From Planctomycetota bacterium (GTDB lineage Bacteria > Planctomycetota > Planctomycetia > Gemmatales > Gemmataceae): DNA of 64,000 nt. Numbering within the stretch: position 1 is the stretch's first letter; each line of letters begins with the position of its first letter. Shown one piece after another: positions 1 to 9,719 of this stretch. The notes under the pieces are model-generated. The model saw nothing but the letters and a program-made list of their open reading frames with translations. It was not told where the DNA came from and made no database searches. Position numbers and translations under genes: made by a program. Location: contig JAKOSN010000040.1 of assembly GCA_029777335.1 (NCBI GenBank), positions 26,264 to 90,263 of the forward strand, read 5' to 3'.

Positions 1-3000
1 GGGAATCCGCTGCTGGTGGTCGCCGTCCAGACTTTCTTCCGTCGACAGATCGAGAGCGACGCGGAACTCTTCCAGTCAATGACGTGGTCGCGTCTGGAGC
101 AGATTTCCGGCACGCAGCAACAGGGGTTCAACGCCCTGGGCGAGGCGTTAAGCGAACAGGGTGAACGCCTTGAATCGTTGCTCGACGAGGTGAAGGAAGT
201 TGTCGTCGAAACGCGCGATGCCGTGCTGGACATTCGCGAGGAGTTGCAAGGACAGCGCGAGCAGATCCAGCAACTGGGGCAAAACATTCTGCAGTTGCTC
301 GAACAGCATCAGCTGCAACAACGTCCCTTGCGCCCGAGCGACAGTCTGTCGATTCGTGGCGATAACGAACGGCGCCTGGTGAAAGAAGTCGTCGCCCGTT
401 ATCGCGCTCTGTCAGCCGAACAGCGCGCCGAATTGCCAGCACTCCTCGAAGGGGTGGGCAAGCTGGAGGTGATGGCAGGAGATTTCGATGCCGCTCAGAA
501 GGACTTTCAGGAACTCACCACCCTGGTCACGAACGCCCCGATGCAGGCCGAGGCGCATTTCAACGCCTATCGCGCCGCGCTGGAACGGCGCGACTGGCCC
601 GGAGCGTTGCAGGAACTGATCAAGGCGGTCAAGCTCGACAATCGCCGCTTCTCCCCGTTTCCGATGGGGAAATATCAGCCGGTGCGCATTCTGGGTGCGG
701 GCGGCTTTGGCGTGGCTTTTCTGTGCAAACATCGCAACGCAGGCAGCCCGCTGGTCATCAAGGCTCTCTTGCAGGACGACCTGGACAAGGACATCGATGA
801 CATCTTTCGTGAAGCCCAGATTCTCGATAGTTTGCAACATCCGAGCATCATCCGCTTGCGCGATTGCGACTTTGTCGACAAGGTGAATCGCTCGCGTCCC
901 TACCTGGTCATGGACTATTTCGAGGGGATAACTCTTGAAGAATACCTGACCCAGCAGGGTCCCTTGGCGGAAGAGGCGCTGGTCGATCTGGCGAAAAAGG
1001 TGGCGGAGGCGTTGCAGGCAGCCCATGGCAAGAACATCCTCCACCGCGATGTGAAACCGGCGAATTTGCTGGTGCGACGAACCAACAACACCTGGCAGGT
1101 GCGCCTGATTGACTTTGGACTGGCGCATCGCAGTCGTTCCCTGGCACGATCCAGCAAGCGCACCCAGACCCTTTATGGCGACAGCATCGCGGGCACGCTC
1201 GATTACGGCTCCCCCGAACAGATGGGCCGTTTGCCCGGTGTCCCCGTTGGTCCACAGGCGGACATCTACTCGTTCGCCAAAACCTGTTGTTTCGCCCTCT
1301 TTCAGACCACTTCTCCCTTGCTCAAGCACTGGAAAAGCCTGAGCCCAGCGCTGGCCCAGTTGCTGGAAGATTGTTTGAACGAAAACCCCAGCGAACGACC
1401 AGCCACCTTTGGAGTGGTGCTCCAACGTCTGAGCGGCGAGGTGGAACTCGTTGATCTGGAGGTGATCGGCGAACGGAAACCGCTCGGCTCGAACAAGGGG
1501 ACGCGCTCGGGAGAAATCCAGCGCTCCGCAGAACGCAAATCACGGCCCGCACTCAAGGAGTTACCCGAGCCGAAACCCCAAAAAACCGGCCCCAACAAAA
1601 CGATTCTCTTCGCCGGAATCGGGGGCGGAGTGGTGATGTTGCTGGGGATTGTCATTCTTTTTTTCGTCCTCTTCTCCTCGCGTCCGTCGACAGTGGCGCA
1701 GGATCCACCGGAGGACATTCCACCCCGAGAGTTCGTCAGTACCCCAACCGGGAAGGAAAACACGGGCAAAACAGGCTCCACCCCGGTAGTGAAGCCTCCC
1801 GAGGTTGTCACCCTGACTGCCTTTTCACAACTCCCCACCTGGCAGGTGAAGATTGACGATGGCAGCCTCCGCCCTGTCGTGCATCCTTCGCGTTCGCTCA
1901 AGATCCCGGTCCCCGAAACGTTCTCCCCTGAAGACGATCTGTTAACGCCCAGCACTCCCAGCCAGTTCGTCGCCGTGGGGGTGAACAACGCCAGCTCCGA
2001 TCTTCGCGAGCTCTGGGATCTGCGAAGGCCGCACAAGATGACCACTCTCGGAGGTCCTCCCAAGAACGTGATGGGCTTGCACGGTCCCTTTGCGCTCAGC
2101 CCCGACGGAAAGATGCTGGCCTGCTCAGGAGGCGTTGGCGGTCGTGCCATGCGTGTGTTCGATATGTACACCCAGGAGGAAGTCGCCAAGCTCTACCCCG
2201 AACGTGTCCGGCAGCTGGTCGAACGCCCCACCGGGCCGATTCTCTATGACTTTGCTCATCCTGGCCATCTGCTGATGGTCTTTGAGACCGGCCACGGACA
2301 CTTCGGACTGATCTGGGAACTTCAATCGAAGAAATTGGTGATGATCCTCACCGGGTTCACCTGTCCCAGTCGCGACGCCATGGCGTTCAGCCCCGGGCAC
2401 AAGCAGGTCGCCTTCTGCGGAGACAAACAACTCGTACTCTTCGATCTGGTGGAGAAAAAGCTGGCGGGGCTCGTTGAGTTGCCTTCCGACCTGGAGAGTC
2501 CCTGCAAGGGGCTCTGCTTCTCCGACGATGGCAGGCATCTGGCAGGGTTGTTCGGTCCCGAGGGGACGATGAAGCTGGTACGCTGGGATATGCAGGATGG
2601 GATGCTCAAGCGGCGCTATCCACTCGCTGGTTACCGGCCACGAACCTATCCCAAGTTCAACAGTCCCGCCCTGGCAATTCAGTGGATCCCTGGCACGGGT
2701 AACTGGCTGCTGGGAGAGCACGCCGTTCTGGATAACGAGACGGGAAAGCTGTCCTCGATCAATCTGTCGGAAGTGCTGATCGAACCGCGACACATCCGAG
2801 TGCTCGACCAGAATCGCCTTTTTTTCACCGCGGGAAAACTCAAAGAGCGCTTCCTGGTGAGCGCTCCCCTGCTCCTCAAGGATTATGATCTCGCCGCCAA
2901 TCCCGCTCCAGTCGATCCCAGAAGACCAGGGGAAAAGACCACTCCTCGGCAACTGAAGCCGATCCAGGGAGCCGATCTCACCAGGCTCAAGGTACTCCCC

Positions 3001-4590
3001 GGCGCCGAGGGTGCCGGAACGTGGGAGGTCAAACCGGACGCAGTGGCTCTCCCCAAGGAACCCCTGACCGGCACCATCCAGCTGCATAGTTTCGCTCCGC
3101 AGATGCTTGGCATGGTGTTCGCCGGGGGCGGCTCGAGTCAGGTGGCCTTGCTCAGCCAGGAAGTCAAGGGAAGCCAGAGCCTGCGCTGCGATCGCTACGA
3201 CCTCGCGGGAGGAAGGCATCTGGGCACCATGGAGAACCTGGCTGTCATTCCCCCAGGCACCATCGTTGTCCCTCAGGCCAGCCTGAGCCCCGACGGGTCG
3301 CTTCTCGCCCTCGTCGATCCCAGTAATCCCAAACGCCTCGATCTGTGGTCGAGCAAGGAAAATAAACCGCTCCTGGCCTGGCAGCCCTACGACAGGGAGA
3401 AAACTGAGGCGGACCGTGTACTGTGGGTGCATATGGTCGATAATAACCATCTCTTTACGGTTAATTACTTCGGCCAGCTGATCCTGTGGAAGGTCACGGA
3501 CGAAGGCAAAGCGATCCCCGCGCCTCAGGGCGTCTATCGCCTGGACAACATGAACAAGGCCCCGCGTGCGCTCAGCGCGGGCCACAAGTATCTCGCCGCC
3601 TTCAATGGCGAGACCTATGACATCTACGAGTCTCTGACCGGGCAGCGCAAAGGGACGCTGTCGCGACCGAAGTTACCCGGACCGTTGACTGCCCTCCGCT
3701 CGGCCTTCAATCGGGAAGGCACCCGGTTCGCCGCGGTTTTCCAGAGCAGCCTGACCACCAATGGCGAACAAACGCTTGTCTGCTGGGATCTGACCAGTGG
3801 AGCAGTCGTTACCGAGATGCGCGTGCCACGGGCACCCGGCGAGTTGCAGTGGTGTGACACCAAGCATATCCTGATTGCCGGCGAATACCTGCTCGACCTG
3901 GAGATGAAGGTCGTGGTGTGGCGTTTTCGTTCGGAGGGAACTGCCCGCTATCGCCCAGGGGGACCCGACAATCGGCTCTGGTACACCGTGTCGCGCACCC
4001 CCGCCTCGGCGGCAATGTTGCAGTCCTATCCAATCATGGATGACGCCGTGGGCAAGAAGATTCAGGCAGTGATGAATGCGCGCCCCACCTATCTCAAACC
4101 CGGCACCCGCATGAGTGTGGGGATGGATGCCGGTGGATTTGGGGGATTGCGCCACGGCAAGGAGTATTCCCCTCTGCTCGCGAACGATTTTCTGGCGCGG
4201 GTCAAGGGGGAAGGATTCAACGTGGTCCCTGGCCTGCCCACAGGCTTCCAGGTGAACATCGAGGAGAAATTCCGGGGCGAATCGCTCAGGGTGCCCTATC
4301 GCGACAACGTCAGCTCCTCCATCAAGTCGGTGCTAACCTGGCAACTGACCTGCGAGGTCCTGTACATGGACCGCAAGGTGCCCCTGTGGCGGCAAACGCG
4401 AACATTTCAGATGGCCGCACCCACCAAGGAGATTGTGGCGCCCCAGAATCCCGATCAGGTTCTGTACAAGACGATGTGGGACGAGATGCAGAACTGGCTG
4501 ACCCAGGACCTTATTCTTCCCAGCTACATTGTTCGCATCGGTGGGGAAACCGTAACCCTCCCCGGCGAAACCGTCCTGGGCGGCAACTGA
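1..4590 (+). CDS. Ser/Thr protein kinase with membrane anchor and WD40-like C-terminal region (5' partial)
   Basis: Probable transmembrane Hanks-type kinase. The frame is open to base 1, and the first in-frame GTG (16) falls inside what looks like a continuing helix, so the true start probably lies upstream. Counting from 16: a heptad-rich probable coiled coil at about 40-100, a helical TPR-like stretch at about 120-210, then a kinase domain at about 220-470. That domain has a GAGGFG glycine loop (227-232), the VIK lysine (K249), HRDVKPAN (343-350) and DFGLA (366-370), so all catalytic residues are present. A hydrophobic segment at about 528-552 would put the kinase in the cytoplasm and the large C-terminal half outside. 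That half (about 600-1400) has repeated blocks ending in W-D/W-like beta strands, reminiscent of a beta-propeller. It ends 10 bases before the convergent gene at 4601. The kinase call is firm; the propeller and topology are inferred. Confidence 0.9.
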   Translation, partial: GNPLLVVAVQTFFRRQIESDAELFQSMTWSRLEQISGTQQQGFNALGEALSEQGERLESLLDEVKEVVVETRDAVLDIREELQGQREQIQQLGQNILQLLEQHQLQQRPLRPSDSLSIRGDNERRLVKEVVARYRALSAEQRAELPALLEGVGKLEVMAGDFDAAQKDFQELTTLVTNAPMQAEAHFNAYRAALERRDWPGALQELIKAVKLDNRRFSPFPMGKYQPVRILGAGGFGVAFLCKHRNAGSPLVIKALLQDDLDKDIDDIFREAQILDSLQHPSIIRLRDCDFVDKVNRSRPYLVMDYFEGITLEEYLTQQGPLAEEALVDLAKKVAEALQAAHGKNILHRDVKPANLLVRRTNNTWQVRLIDFGLAHRSRSLARSSKRTQTLYGDSIAGTLDYGSPEQMGRLPGVPVGPQADIYSFAKTCCFALFQTTSPLLKHWKSLSPALAQLLEDCLNENPSERPATFGVVLQRLSGEVELVDLEVIGERKPLGSNKGTRSGEIQRSAERKSRPALKELPEPKPQKTGPNKTILFAGIGGGVVMLLGIVILFFVLFSSRPSTVAQDPPEDIPPREFVSTPTGKENTGKTGSTPVVKPPEVVTLTAFSQLPTWQVKIDDGSLRPVVHPSRSLKIPVPETFSPEDDLLTPSTPSQFVAVGVNNASSDLRELWDLRRPHKMTTLGGPPKNVMGLHGPFALSPDGKMLACSGGVGGRAMRVFDMYTQEEVAKLYPERVRQLVERPTGPILYDFAHPGHLLMVFETGHGHFGLIWELQSKKLVMILTGFTCPSRDAMAFSPGHKQVAFCGDKQLVLFDLVEKKLAGLVELPSDLESPCKGLCFSDDGRHLAGLFGPEGTMKLVRWDMQDGMLKRRYPLAGYRPRTYPKFNSPALAIQWIPGTGNWLLGEHAVLDNETGKLSSINLSEVLIEPRHIRVLDQNRLFFTAGKLKERFLVSAPLLLKDYDLAANPAPVDPRRPGEKTTPRQLKPIQGADLTRLKVLPGAEGAGTWEVKPDAVALPKEPLTGTIQLHSFAPQMLGMVFAGGGSSQVALLSQEVKGSQSLRCDRYDLAGGRHLGTMENLAVIPPGTIVVPQASLSPDGSLLALVDPSNPKRLDLWSSKENKPLLAWQPYDREKTEADRVLWVHMVDNNHLFTVNYFGQLILWKVTDEGKAIPAPQGVYRLDNMNKAPRALSAGHKYLAAFNGETYDIYESLTGQRKGTLSRPKLPGPLTALRSAFNREGTRFAAVFQSSLTTNGEQTLVCWDLTSGAVVTEMRVPRAPGELQWCDTKHILIAGEYLLDLEMKVVVWRFRSEGTARYRPGGPDNRLWYTVSRTPASAAMLQSYPIMDDAVGKKIQAVMNARPTYLKPGTRMSVGMDAGGFGGLRHGKEYSPLLANDFLARVKGEGFNVVPGLPTGFQVNIEEKFRGESLRVPYRDNVSSSIKSVLTWQLTCEVLYMDRKVPLWRQTRTFQMAAPTKEIVAPQNPDQVLYKTMWDEMQNWLTQDLILPSYIVRIGGETVTLPGETVLGGN

Positions 4591-4600
4591 AGGGCGTCGA

Positions 4601-5065
4601 TCACGGCTCCTGAGACCCCGCCAGCAGTTGACCAAGGAACGCCCGTGCTTCCTCGTAAATTCCCGGGGACGAGGAGGCACGCGGACCGGCGATATTCAGG
4701 ATCGCGATTGCATTCTTTTCCAGCCAGCTTCGCACGGAATCCAGTTCCGTCGGCTCGGTCAGGTCGATCACCAGCACAGGTCGGCCGTGGGCGCGCGCCA
4801 GCCGCAGCGTTAAGGCAGTCCCACGATCGGGTTCGCCACGGGTGAGGATCAATGTCCCATCCGAATCACACACATTCAGGCGGGTGCGCTCCGGGTAGCG
4901 GTCGGTGCCAGTTTCGCAGAGAGGATAGCGTGCCGGGATCGGGCCATCCTCCGCCCGACGCCCCTGGGGACACCATCCGCCACAGGGCAGATCGAATTCC
5001 AGCGCCACGTCAAGGGCGGCCCGATCCACCCCTGTCTGTCCACCTGAAACGATCTTGTGTACCAT
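4601..5065 (-). CDS. cpYpsA-like SLOG-fold protein ("putative molybdenum carrier" family)
   Basis: A 154-residue Rossmann-like protein. It opens with the glycine-rich VSGGQTGVDRAALD motif at about residues 5-18, followed by the GGWCPQGRRAEDG loop and later by GTALT. These are hallmarks of the family annotated as putative molybdenum carrier or circularly permuted YpsA in the SLOG superfamily. SLOG folds bind nucleotides or nucleotide derivatives; the ligand here is unknown and the molybdenum link is weak. The frame is open further upstream, but homology-like sequence begins only at the ATG at 5065. The gene converges on the kinase at 4590 and is divergent from pxpA, whose ATG is 46 bases away. 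Confidence 0.75.
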   Translation of the reverse strand: MVHKIVSGGQTGVDRAALDVALEFDLPCGGWCPQGRRAEDGPIPARYPLCETGTDRYPERTRLNVCDSDGTLILTRGEPDRGTALTLRLARAHGRPVLVIDLTEPTELDSVRSWLEKNAIAILNIAGPRASSSPGIYEEARAFLGQLLAGSQEP

Positions 5066-5110
5066 ACAACTCACTCGTGAGACTGTCCGGACCCTGGCGG
5101 TATTGTACAG

Positions 5111-5815
5111 ATGCACATCGATTTGAACTGTGACCTTGGTGAAGGAAGTCCGCACGACGAGGCCCTGCTGGCGCTGATCACCTCCGCGAACATCGCCTGT
5201 GGTTTCCATGCGGGCGATGCCCAGACCGCGCTGCGCACCCTTCGCGTGGCCGCGCAGCACGGTGTGCAGGTGGGCGCGCACCCCAGTTTTGCCGATCGTG
5301 AGCATTTTGGCCGCGAGGAGCTGGAACAACCTCCCGAGCAAATCTTCGCGGAGTGTGTCTATCAGATTGGTGCGCTTCAGGGGTTAGCGCGCGCGGTGGG
5401 GATGCAGGTTGCCTACCTGAAACCACACGGCGCGCTCTACAACATGGCGTGTCGTCGTGACGATTACGCCCAGGCCATCGTTGCCGCCGCCGAGGTGTTT
5501 GGCCTGGCACTGCTCGGGTTGCCTGGTTCCCGTCTGCAAACACGTAGTCTTGGCCACTGTCGCTTTGTCGGGGAGGGATTTGCTGATCGCGGCTACCGCC
5601 CCGATGGCTCACTGATCCCGCGCCGTGAAGTTGGGGCGCTGGTGCACGATCCCGAGGCAGCAGTGCGTCAGGCCCGCTGGTTGATCGCGGAACGCGGGGT
5701 GGAAACCCTTTGTGTCCATGGCGACAATCCGCAGGCGCTGATTTTTGTGCAGGCGCTACGCCAGGCTCTGACGGCCGAGGGGATCTCTCTCCGCCCGTTC
5801 CGGCTATCGTTGTAG
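5111..5815 (+). CDS. pxpA: 5-oxoprolinase subunit A (LamB/YcsF family)
   Basis: A 234-residue protein with the family N-terminus IDLNCDLGEG, then NIACGFHAGD at about 28-37, VGAHPSF at about 54-60, YLKPHGALYN at about 103-112 and FADRGY at about 157-162. PxpA works with PxpB and PxpC to cleave 5-oxoproline to glutamate in an ATP-dependent cytoplasmic reaction. The usual length is about 240-255 residues, so this copy is complete. No pxpB or pxpC partner is in the window, so they must lie elsewhere or be absent. It is followed after 72 bases by recD2 on the same strand. Confidence 0.9.
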   Translation: MHIDLNCDLGEGSPHDEALLALITSANIACGFHAGDAQTALRTLRVAAQHGVQVGAHPSFADREHFGREELEQPPEQIFAECVYQIGALQGLARAVGMQVAYLKPHGALYNMACRRDDYAQAIVAAAEVFGLALLGLPGSRLQTRSLGHCRFVGEGFADRGYRPDGSLIPRREVGALVHDPEAAVRQARWLIAERGVETLCVHGDNPQALIFVQALRQALTAEGISLRPFRLSL

Positions 5816-5887
5816 TGCTGGGCCGCGATCTGGTAGGCTAGACCCGTTCGCCAGAGATTGGCTGCGCGGTCCCAGGTATCGTGTTCC

Positions 5888-8101
5888 ATGGCTGAATCGA
5901 CCGAAACACTCTCCGGGGTCATCGAGCGGGTTACCTTCCACAACCCCGAGAATGGCTATGTCGTGCTGCGCGTGCAGGCGACCGGACGGCGCGATCTGGT
6001 GACCGTGGTCGGTCACCTCCCAAGCGTGGTGGCGGGCGAATATGTGGAGGCGGTCGGTCAGTGGATCCAGGATCGCGATTATGGCTCTCAGTTCAAGGCC
6101 AGTGAACTACGCGCGATGCCCCCCCACACCACCCGGGGGATCGAAAAGTATCTGGGCTCCGGACTGGTGAAGGGAATCGGCGGCCATTTTGCGCGCAAGA
6201 TCGTGGAGCGCTTTGGCGAACGCACCCTGGAAGTGATCGACGAGTCCCCCTCGCATCTGATGGAGGTGAAGGGGATCGGCGCCAAACGTATTCAGCGCAT
6301 TCGAGAAAGCTGGCAGGAACAGAAAGCGGTTCGCCATATCATGGTGTTCCTGCAATCCCACGGAGTGGGGACGGCCCGCGCCGTGCGGATTTACAAGACC
6401 TACGGCGAGCAAGCGGTCGATCTGGTTCGTGCCAATCCGTATCGTCTGGCAACGGATATCTGGGGCGTGGGCTTCAAGATCGCCGATGAACTCGCAGGCC
6501 GACTGGGAGTTTCGCGCTCCTCCCCTCTGCGTGCGCGCGCCGCCCTGCGCTACATGTTGCAGCAACTCAGCCAGGAAGGACACGTGGGTTATCCCGAGCA
6601 AGGCGTGGTGGAGCGAACTGTCCAGGAACTTGGGATTGAACGCGAGGTTGTACTGGAGGCCGTCACCGCTGAACGCGAGGCGGGCGATCTGATCCGCGAA
6701 CCAGGCGGCGATGAACCCTGGCTTTACCTCGCCCCTCTGTTTCTGGCTGAACTGGGGGTGGCACGCATTCTTTGTCAGCTTGCCCAGGGTCCGCATCCGT
6801 TGCGCCGCCTGCCGATCGATCAGGCAGTGGCCTGGGTGGAACAGCAGATGGGGCTGGAACTGGCCAGCAGTCAGCGTGAGGCGATCCGGCAGGCGGCGAC
6901 CTCGAAGGTGCTGGTGGTGACCGGGGGACCGGGCGTCGGCAAAACCACCATTGTCCGTGGCATCCTGAAAATCTTCGCTGAACAGGGGCTGCGCTGTGCC
7001 CTCTGCGCCCCAACCGGACGGGCTGCCAAGCGACTGACAGAAACCACGGGACGCGAGGCGAAGACCATTCACCGTCTGCTGGAATTTGAACCGGCGGTAG
7101 GTGGCTTCAAACGCAACCGCGAGAATCGCCTCGAAGTCGATTTGCTCGTGATCGACGAGGCCTCCATGGTTGATGTGGTATTGATGAATCAGCTGCTGCG
7201 CGCGGTCCCCGATCGCGCCTGTGTGGCGCTGGTGGGCGATGTCGATCAGCTTCCCTCGGTCGGTCCCGGACTGATTCTGGCCGATGTGATTGCTTCCGGA
7301 GTCGTCCCCGTGGTACGTCTGACCGAGATTTTCCGCCAGGCGGGGCAAAGCTGGATTGTGCGCGCGGCGCATCAGGTGAATCACGGCGAATTGCCCGCGT
7401 CCGCTCCCGCCCAGACCGGCGATTTTTACTTCATTGAGGCCCCGGAACCGGAAGCGATCCTCGACCGACTGATCACCCTGGTGCGCGACCGCATCCCGGC
7501 CCGCTTCCACTTTGATCCCTTCCGTGATATCCAGATTCTCACCCCGATGAACCGTTCCGACCTGGGCGCGCGCTTGCTCAACACTCACCTGCAAGAGGTG
7601 CTCAATCCCCAGCGCGGCAAGGGAGAAATTCAGCGCTTTGGCTGGATCTTTCGGGTCGGCGACAAGGTGTTGCAAACGCAGAATAACTATCAAAAAGAGG
7701 TCTTCAATGGCGACATTGGCCGCATCACCGACCTCGACGAGCAGGAACGGGAGCTGATCGTCGACTTCGATGGCCGGCCGGTTGTTTATGACTTTGGCGA
7801 ACTCGACGAACTGACGCTGGCCTACGCCTGCACGGTGCACAAAAGCCAGGGCTCCGAATATCCGGCCGTGGTGATGCCTCTGCACACACAGCATTTCATG
7901 ATGCTCCAGCGCAATCTCCTTTACACGGGGATCACGCGTGGGAAGAAACTGGTGGTGCTGGTGGGAAGCCGGCGCGCTCTGGAGATGGCCGTCCAGCGGC
8001 AGGACACCGCGCGCCGTTGTTCTGCGCTCACCCGCCGTCTGCGTGAGGAGAGTGAGCGACGCGGTCCTGCGGAAACGGGGATGCTGGATTTTCGCGACTG
8101 A
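5888..8101 (+). CDS. recD2: RecD2-type ATP-dependent DNA helicase
   Basis: A 737-residue superfamily 1B 5'-3' helicase. It has an N-terminal OB-like region beginning LSGVIERVTFHNPENGYVV, helix-hairpin-helix-like stretches at about 90-200, and Walker A GGPGVGKT at 346-353. Walker B is VIDEASMVD at about 420. Motif III follows (VGDVDQLPSVGPG), and then a UvrD-C-like domain with TVHKSQGSEYP near 655. RecD2 proteins act without RecBC in DNA repair. The ATG at 5888 is chosen over an in-frame TTG at 5858 because the family motif begins right after it. The 3' end overlaps the convergent membrane gene by 74 bases. Confidence 0.93.
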   Translation: MAESTETLSGVIERVTFHNPENGYVVLRVQATGRRDLVTVVGHLPSVVAGEYVEAVGQWIQDRDYGSQFKASELRAMPPHTTRGIEKYLGSGLVKGIGGHFARKIVERFGERTLEVIDESPSHLMEVKGIGAKRIQRIRESWQEQKAVRHIMVFLQSHGVGTARAVRIYKTYGEQAVDLVRANPYRLATDIWGVGFKIADELAGRLGVSRSSPLRARAALRYMLQQLSQEGHVGYPEQGVVERTVQELGIEREVVLEAVTAEREAGDLIREPGGDEPWLYLAPLFLAELGVARILCQLAQGPHPLRRLPIDQAVAWVEQQMGLELASSQREAIRQAATSKVLVVTGGPGVGKTTIVRGILKIFAEQGLRCALCAPTGRAAKRLTETTGREAKTIHRLLEFEPAVGGFKRNRENRLEVDLLVIDEASMVDVVLMNQLLRAVPDRACVALVGDVDQLPSVGPGLILADVIASGVVPVVRLTEIFRQAGQSWIVRAAHQVNHGELPASAPAQTGDFYFIEAPEPEAILDRLITLVRDRIPARFHFDPFRDIQILTPMNRSDLGARLLNTHLQEVLNPQRGKGEIQRFGWIFRVGDKVLQTQNNYQKEVFNGDIGRITDLDEQERELIVDFDGRPVVYDFGELDELTLAYACTVHKSQGSEYPAVVMPLHTQHFMMLQRNLLYTGITRGKKLVVLVGSRRALEMAVQRQDTARRCSALTRRLREESERRGPAETGMLDFRD

Positions 8102-9719
8102 GCGTGGCGCTCCCCAGCACGCGTTGGACCTCCTCGGCGCGGTAGAGAACGGTGCGTTCATCCCGATAGAGAGGAATGGCCTTGCCCTCGAGTTGCTGCG
8201 CCAGCGCACCGAACGGGCCGCGATTTTCCAGAAGAAAATAATCGGTCTGGTAGGCGAGCACGCGTTCGAGTCTCTCCTCCCAGTGCTCCTTTAACCGAGG
8301 CAAAAAATAGCAATCTTCGAGAATGCGGGGCGGAAAGAAAAAGCCACGTGTATCGGCATAGGATTGCACCCGTGGACCGAGCCGCCAGCGCAAATACGCG
8401 CCATGGTTAGGCGAGGCGAAGAAGCGACCGTGCAGCCCCGCGCGTTCAATAAAGTCGGCAGCGGCAACGGGACATTCGCGCGCTGGTTGAAAGGGGATCT
8501 GTCGGGCCATGGGCGCTAGCGTAAGGAGCACCAAGGCCAGCGCGCCGGCAAGAAGCCATCGTGGTTGAAAACGCCACGCGGGCAGACCGAGTGTGTGCCG
8601 CGCCAGCCGATCCAGCGACCACACCACCCCCCAGGCACGAATCGTCAGCGCCGAGGAGATCCTGCGGTTGCGCCGATACCATTGGGATCCCCGAAGCACG
8701 AGCGCCCCCACGTGCGGCATCCCCAGCGCGAGCATCATCAACAACCAGTCCTGCAAACTCCGCATCGCGAAGTTGCCCAGCACCGTCAGTCCCAGCAGCG
8801 TGGCGACCTCCCACAATCGATAGCGGCGAAATCGAAAAAGGAGCGTCGCCCCCACTACCTCGGCCACCAGGTAGGTCAATCCGACCAGATACGGAGGATG
8901 CATGGCCACGCGTGGGAGCGGTTGCATCTCCGAGAAGGCGCGCATGATCGGGTGAGCCAGATCCGGATTGAAGGTGTAATGCAACCGTTCGAGCGGTCCC
9001 GGACAGACCAGCGTCGCCAGCAAACCCAACCCGCCAAAGACCGTGAGGCGCCAGCAAGCCGCCCGAGAAAGTGGTTCATTCAGGCGCACCCAGCGATTCA
9101 GCCACTCCCAGGCGATGGCTCCGGCAAGCATCCCCTGGCCCGTGATCACTCCCGGGTGCATGTTCGTCCACAACAGCATCAACAGCGGGGTTTCCCAGGA
9201 AAGCGGTCGGCGCCCGCTGCAATGATCGTGAAGCCAGCCGGAAAGGAGCAACAGGCCGATCGTGGTGCACGAGAGCGGACGAAGATTCCATACTGGGATC
9301 AGGATTATCACTGCCAGGCCAAGACTGGCGAGGGCGGCATACCAGGCCACGCCCTGCACCCGCATGCGCCAGCCGACAAGAAGCAAGGGGAGAACCACCA
9401 GCAGTGCCTTGAGCAGATGCAAACCTGCCTCGCCCAGCGCACACCAGACCACCCAGAGAATCACCTCGTAGAGCCATTCAAAATCCGGGAGCACCTTGCC
9501 GCCCAGGGTGTAGCTGAATTCGTCGGCGATGCGCAGCTGACCGGTGCGCACCACCTGCGCTCCCGTTTGCACCTGCCAGGTATAATCGAGATCGCCAAAG
9601 GGGAGAAAATAGTTCAGCAGCAGCAGGGTCAGCAGAATCAGGCTCAACATATCGGGCCGAGGACACCAACCTGGAGTGGTGTCTCTCCCCTGAGCGTGAG
9701 GAGGCAGTGCAGCGTTCAT
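8028..9719 (-). CDS. multi-pass membrane protein, GT-C glycosyltransferase-like
   Basis: A 563-residue protein with about ten hydrophobic segments between residues 23 and 420, then a soluble C-terminal part of about 140 residues. After the first membrane segment lies a loop rich in acidic residues (FGDLDYTWQVQTG, then DEFSYTLGG and DFEWLYE). This resembles the first loop of GT39/GT83-like GT-C enzymes that use polyprenyl-phosphate sugars. The C-terminal segment carries an FASPNHGAYLRWRL-type block common in such proteins. The ATG overlaps the stop of the upstream GT2 gene (ATGA), so the two are probably translationally coupled. A lipid-linked sugar transfer role is inferred; the exact substrate is unknown. 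Confidence 0.65.
   Translation of the reverse strand: MNAALPPHAQGRDTTPGWCPRPDMLSLILLTLLLLNYFLPFGDLDYTWQVQTGAQVVRTGQLRIADEFSYTLGGKVLPDFEWLYEVILWVVWCALGEAGLHLLKALLVVLPLLLVGWRMRVQGVAWYAALASLGLAVIILIPVWNLRPLSCTTIGLLLLSGWLHDHCSGRRPLSWETPLLMLLWTNMHPGVITGQGMLAGAIAWEWLNRWVRLNEPLSRAACWRLTVFGGLGLLATLVCPGPLERLHYTFNPDLAHPIMRAFSEMQPLPRVAMHPPYLVGLTYLVAEVVGATLLFRFRRYRLWEVATLLGLTVLGNFAMRSLQDWLLMMLALGMPHVGALVLRGSQWYRRNRRISSALTIRAWGVVWSLDRLARHTLGLPAWRFQPRWLLAGALALVLLTLAPMARQIPFQPARECPVAAADFIERAGLHGRFFASPNHGAYLRWRLGPRVQSYADTRGFFFPPRILEDCYFLPRLKEHWEERLERVLAYQTDYFLLENRGPFGALAQQLEGKAIPLYRDERTVLYRAEEVQRVLGSATLSRENPASPFPQDRVAHSPHADGG

Noticed and set aside
6107..8209. 700-codon open frame antisense to recD2
   Set aside because: Composition-driven shadow, no motif, and no ribosome site for a plausible start.
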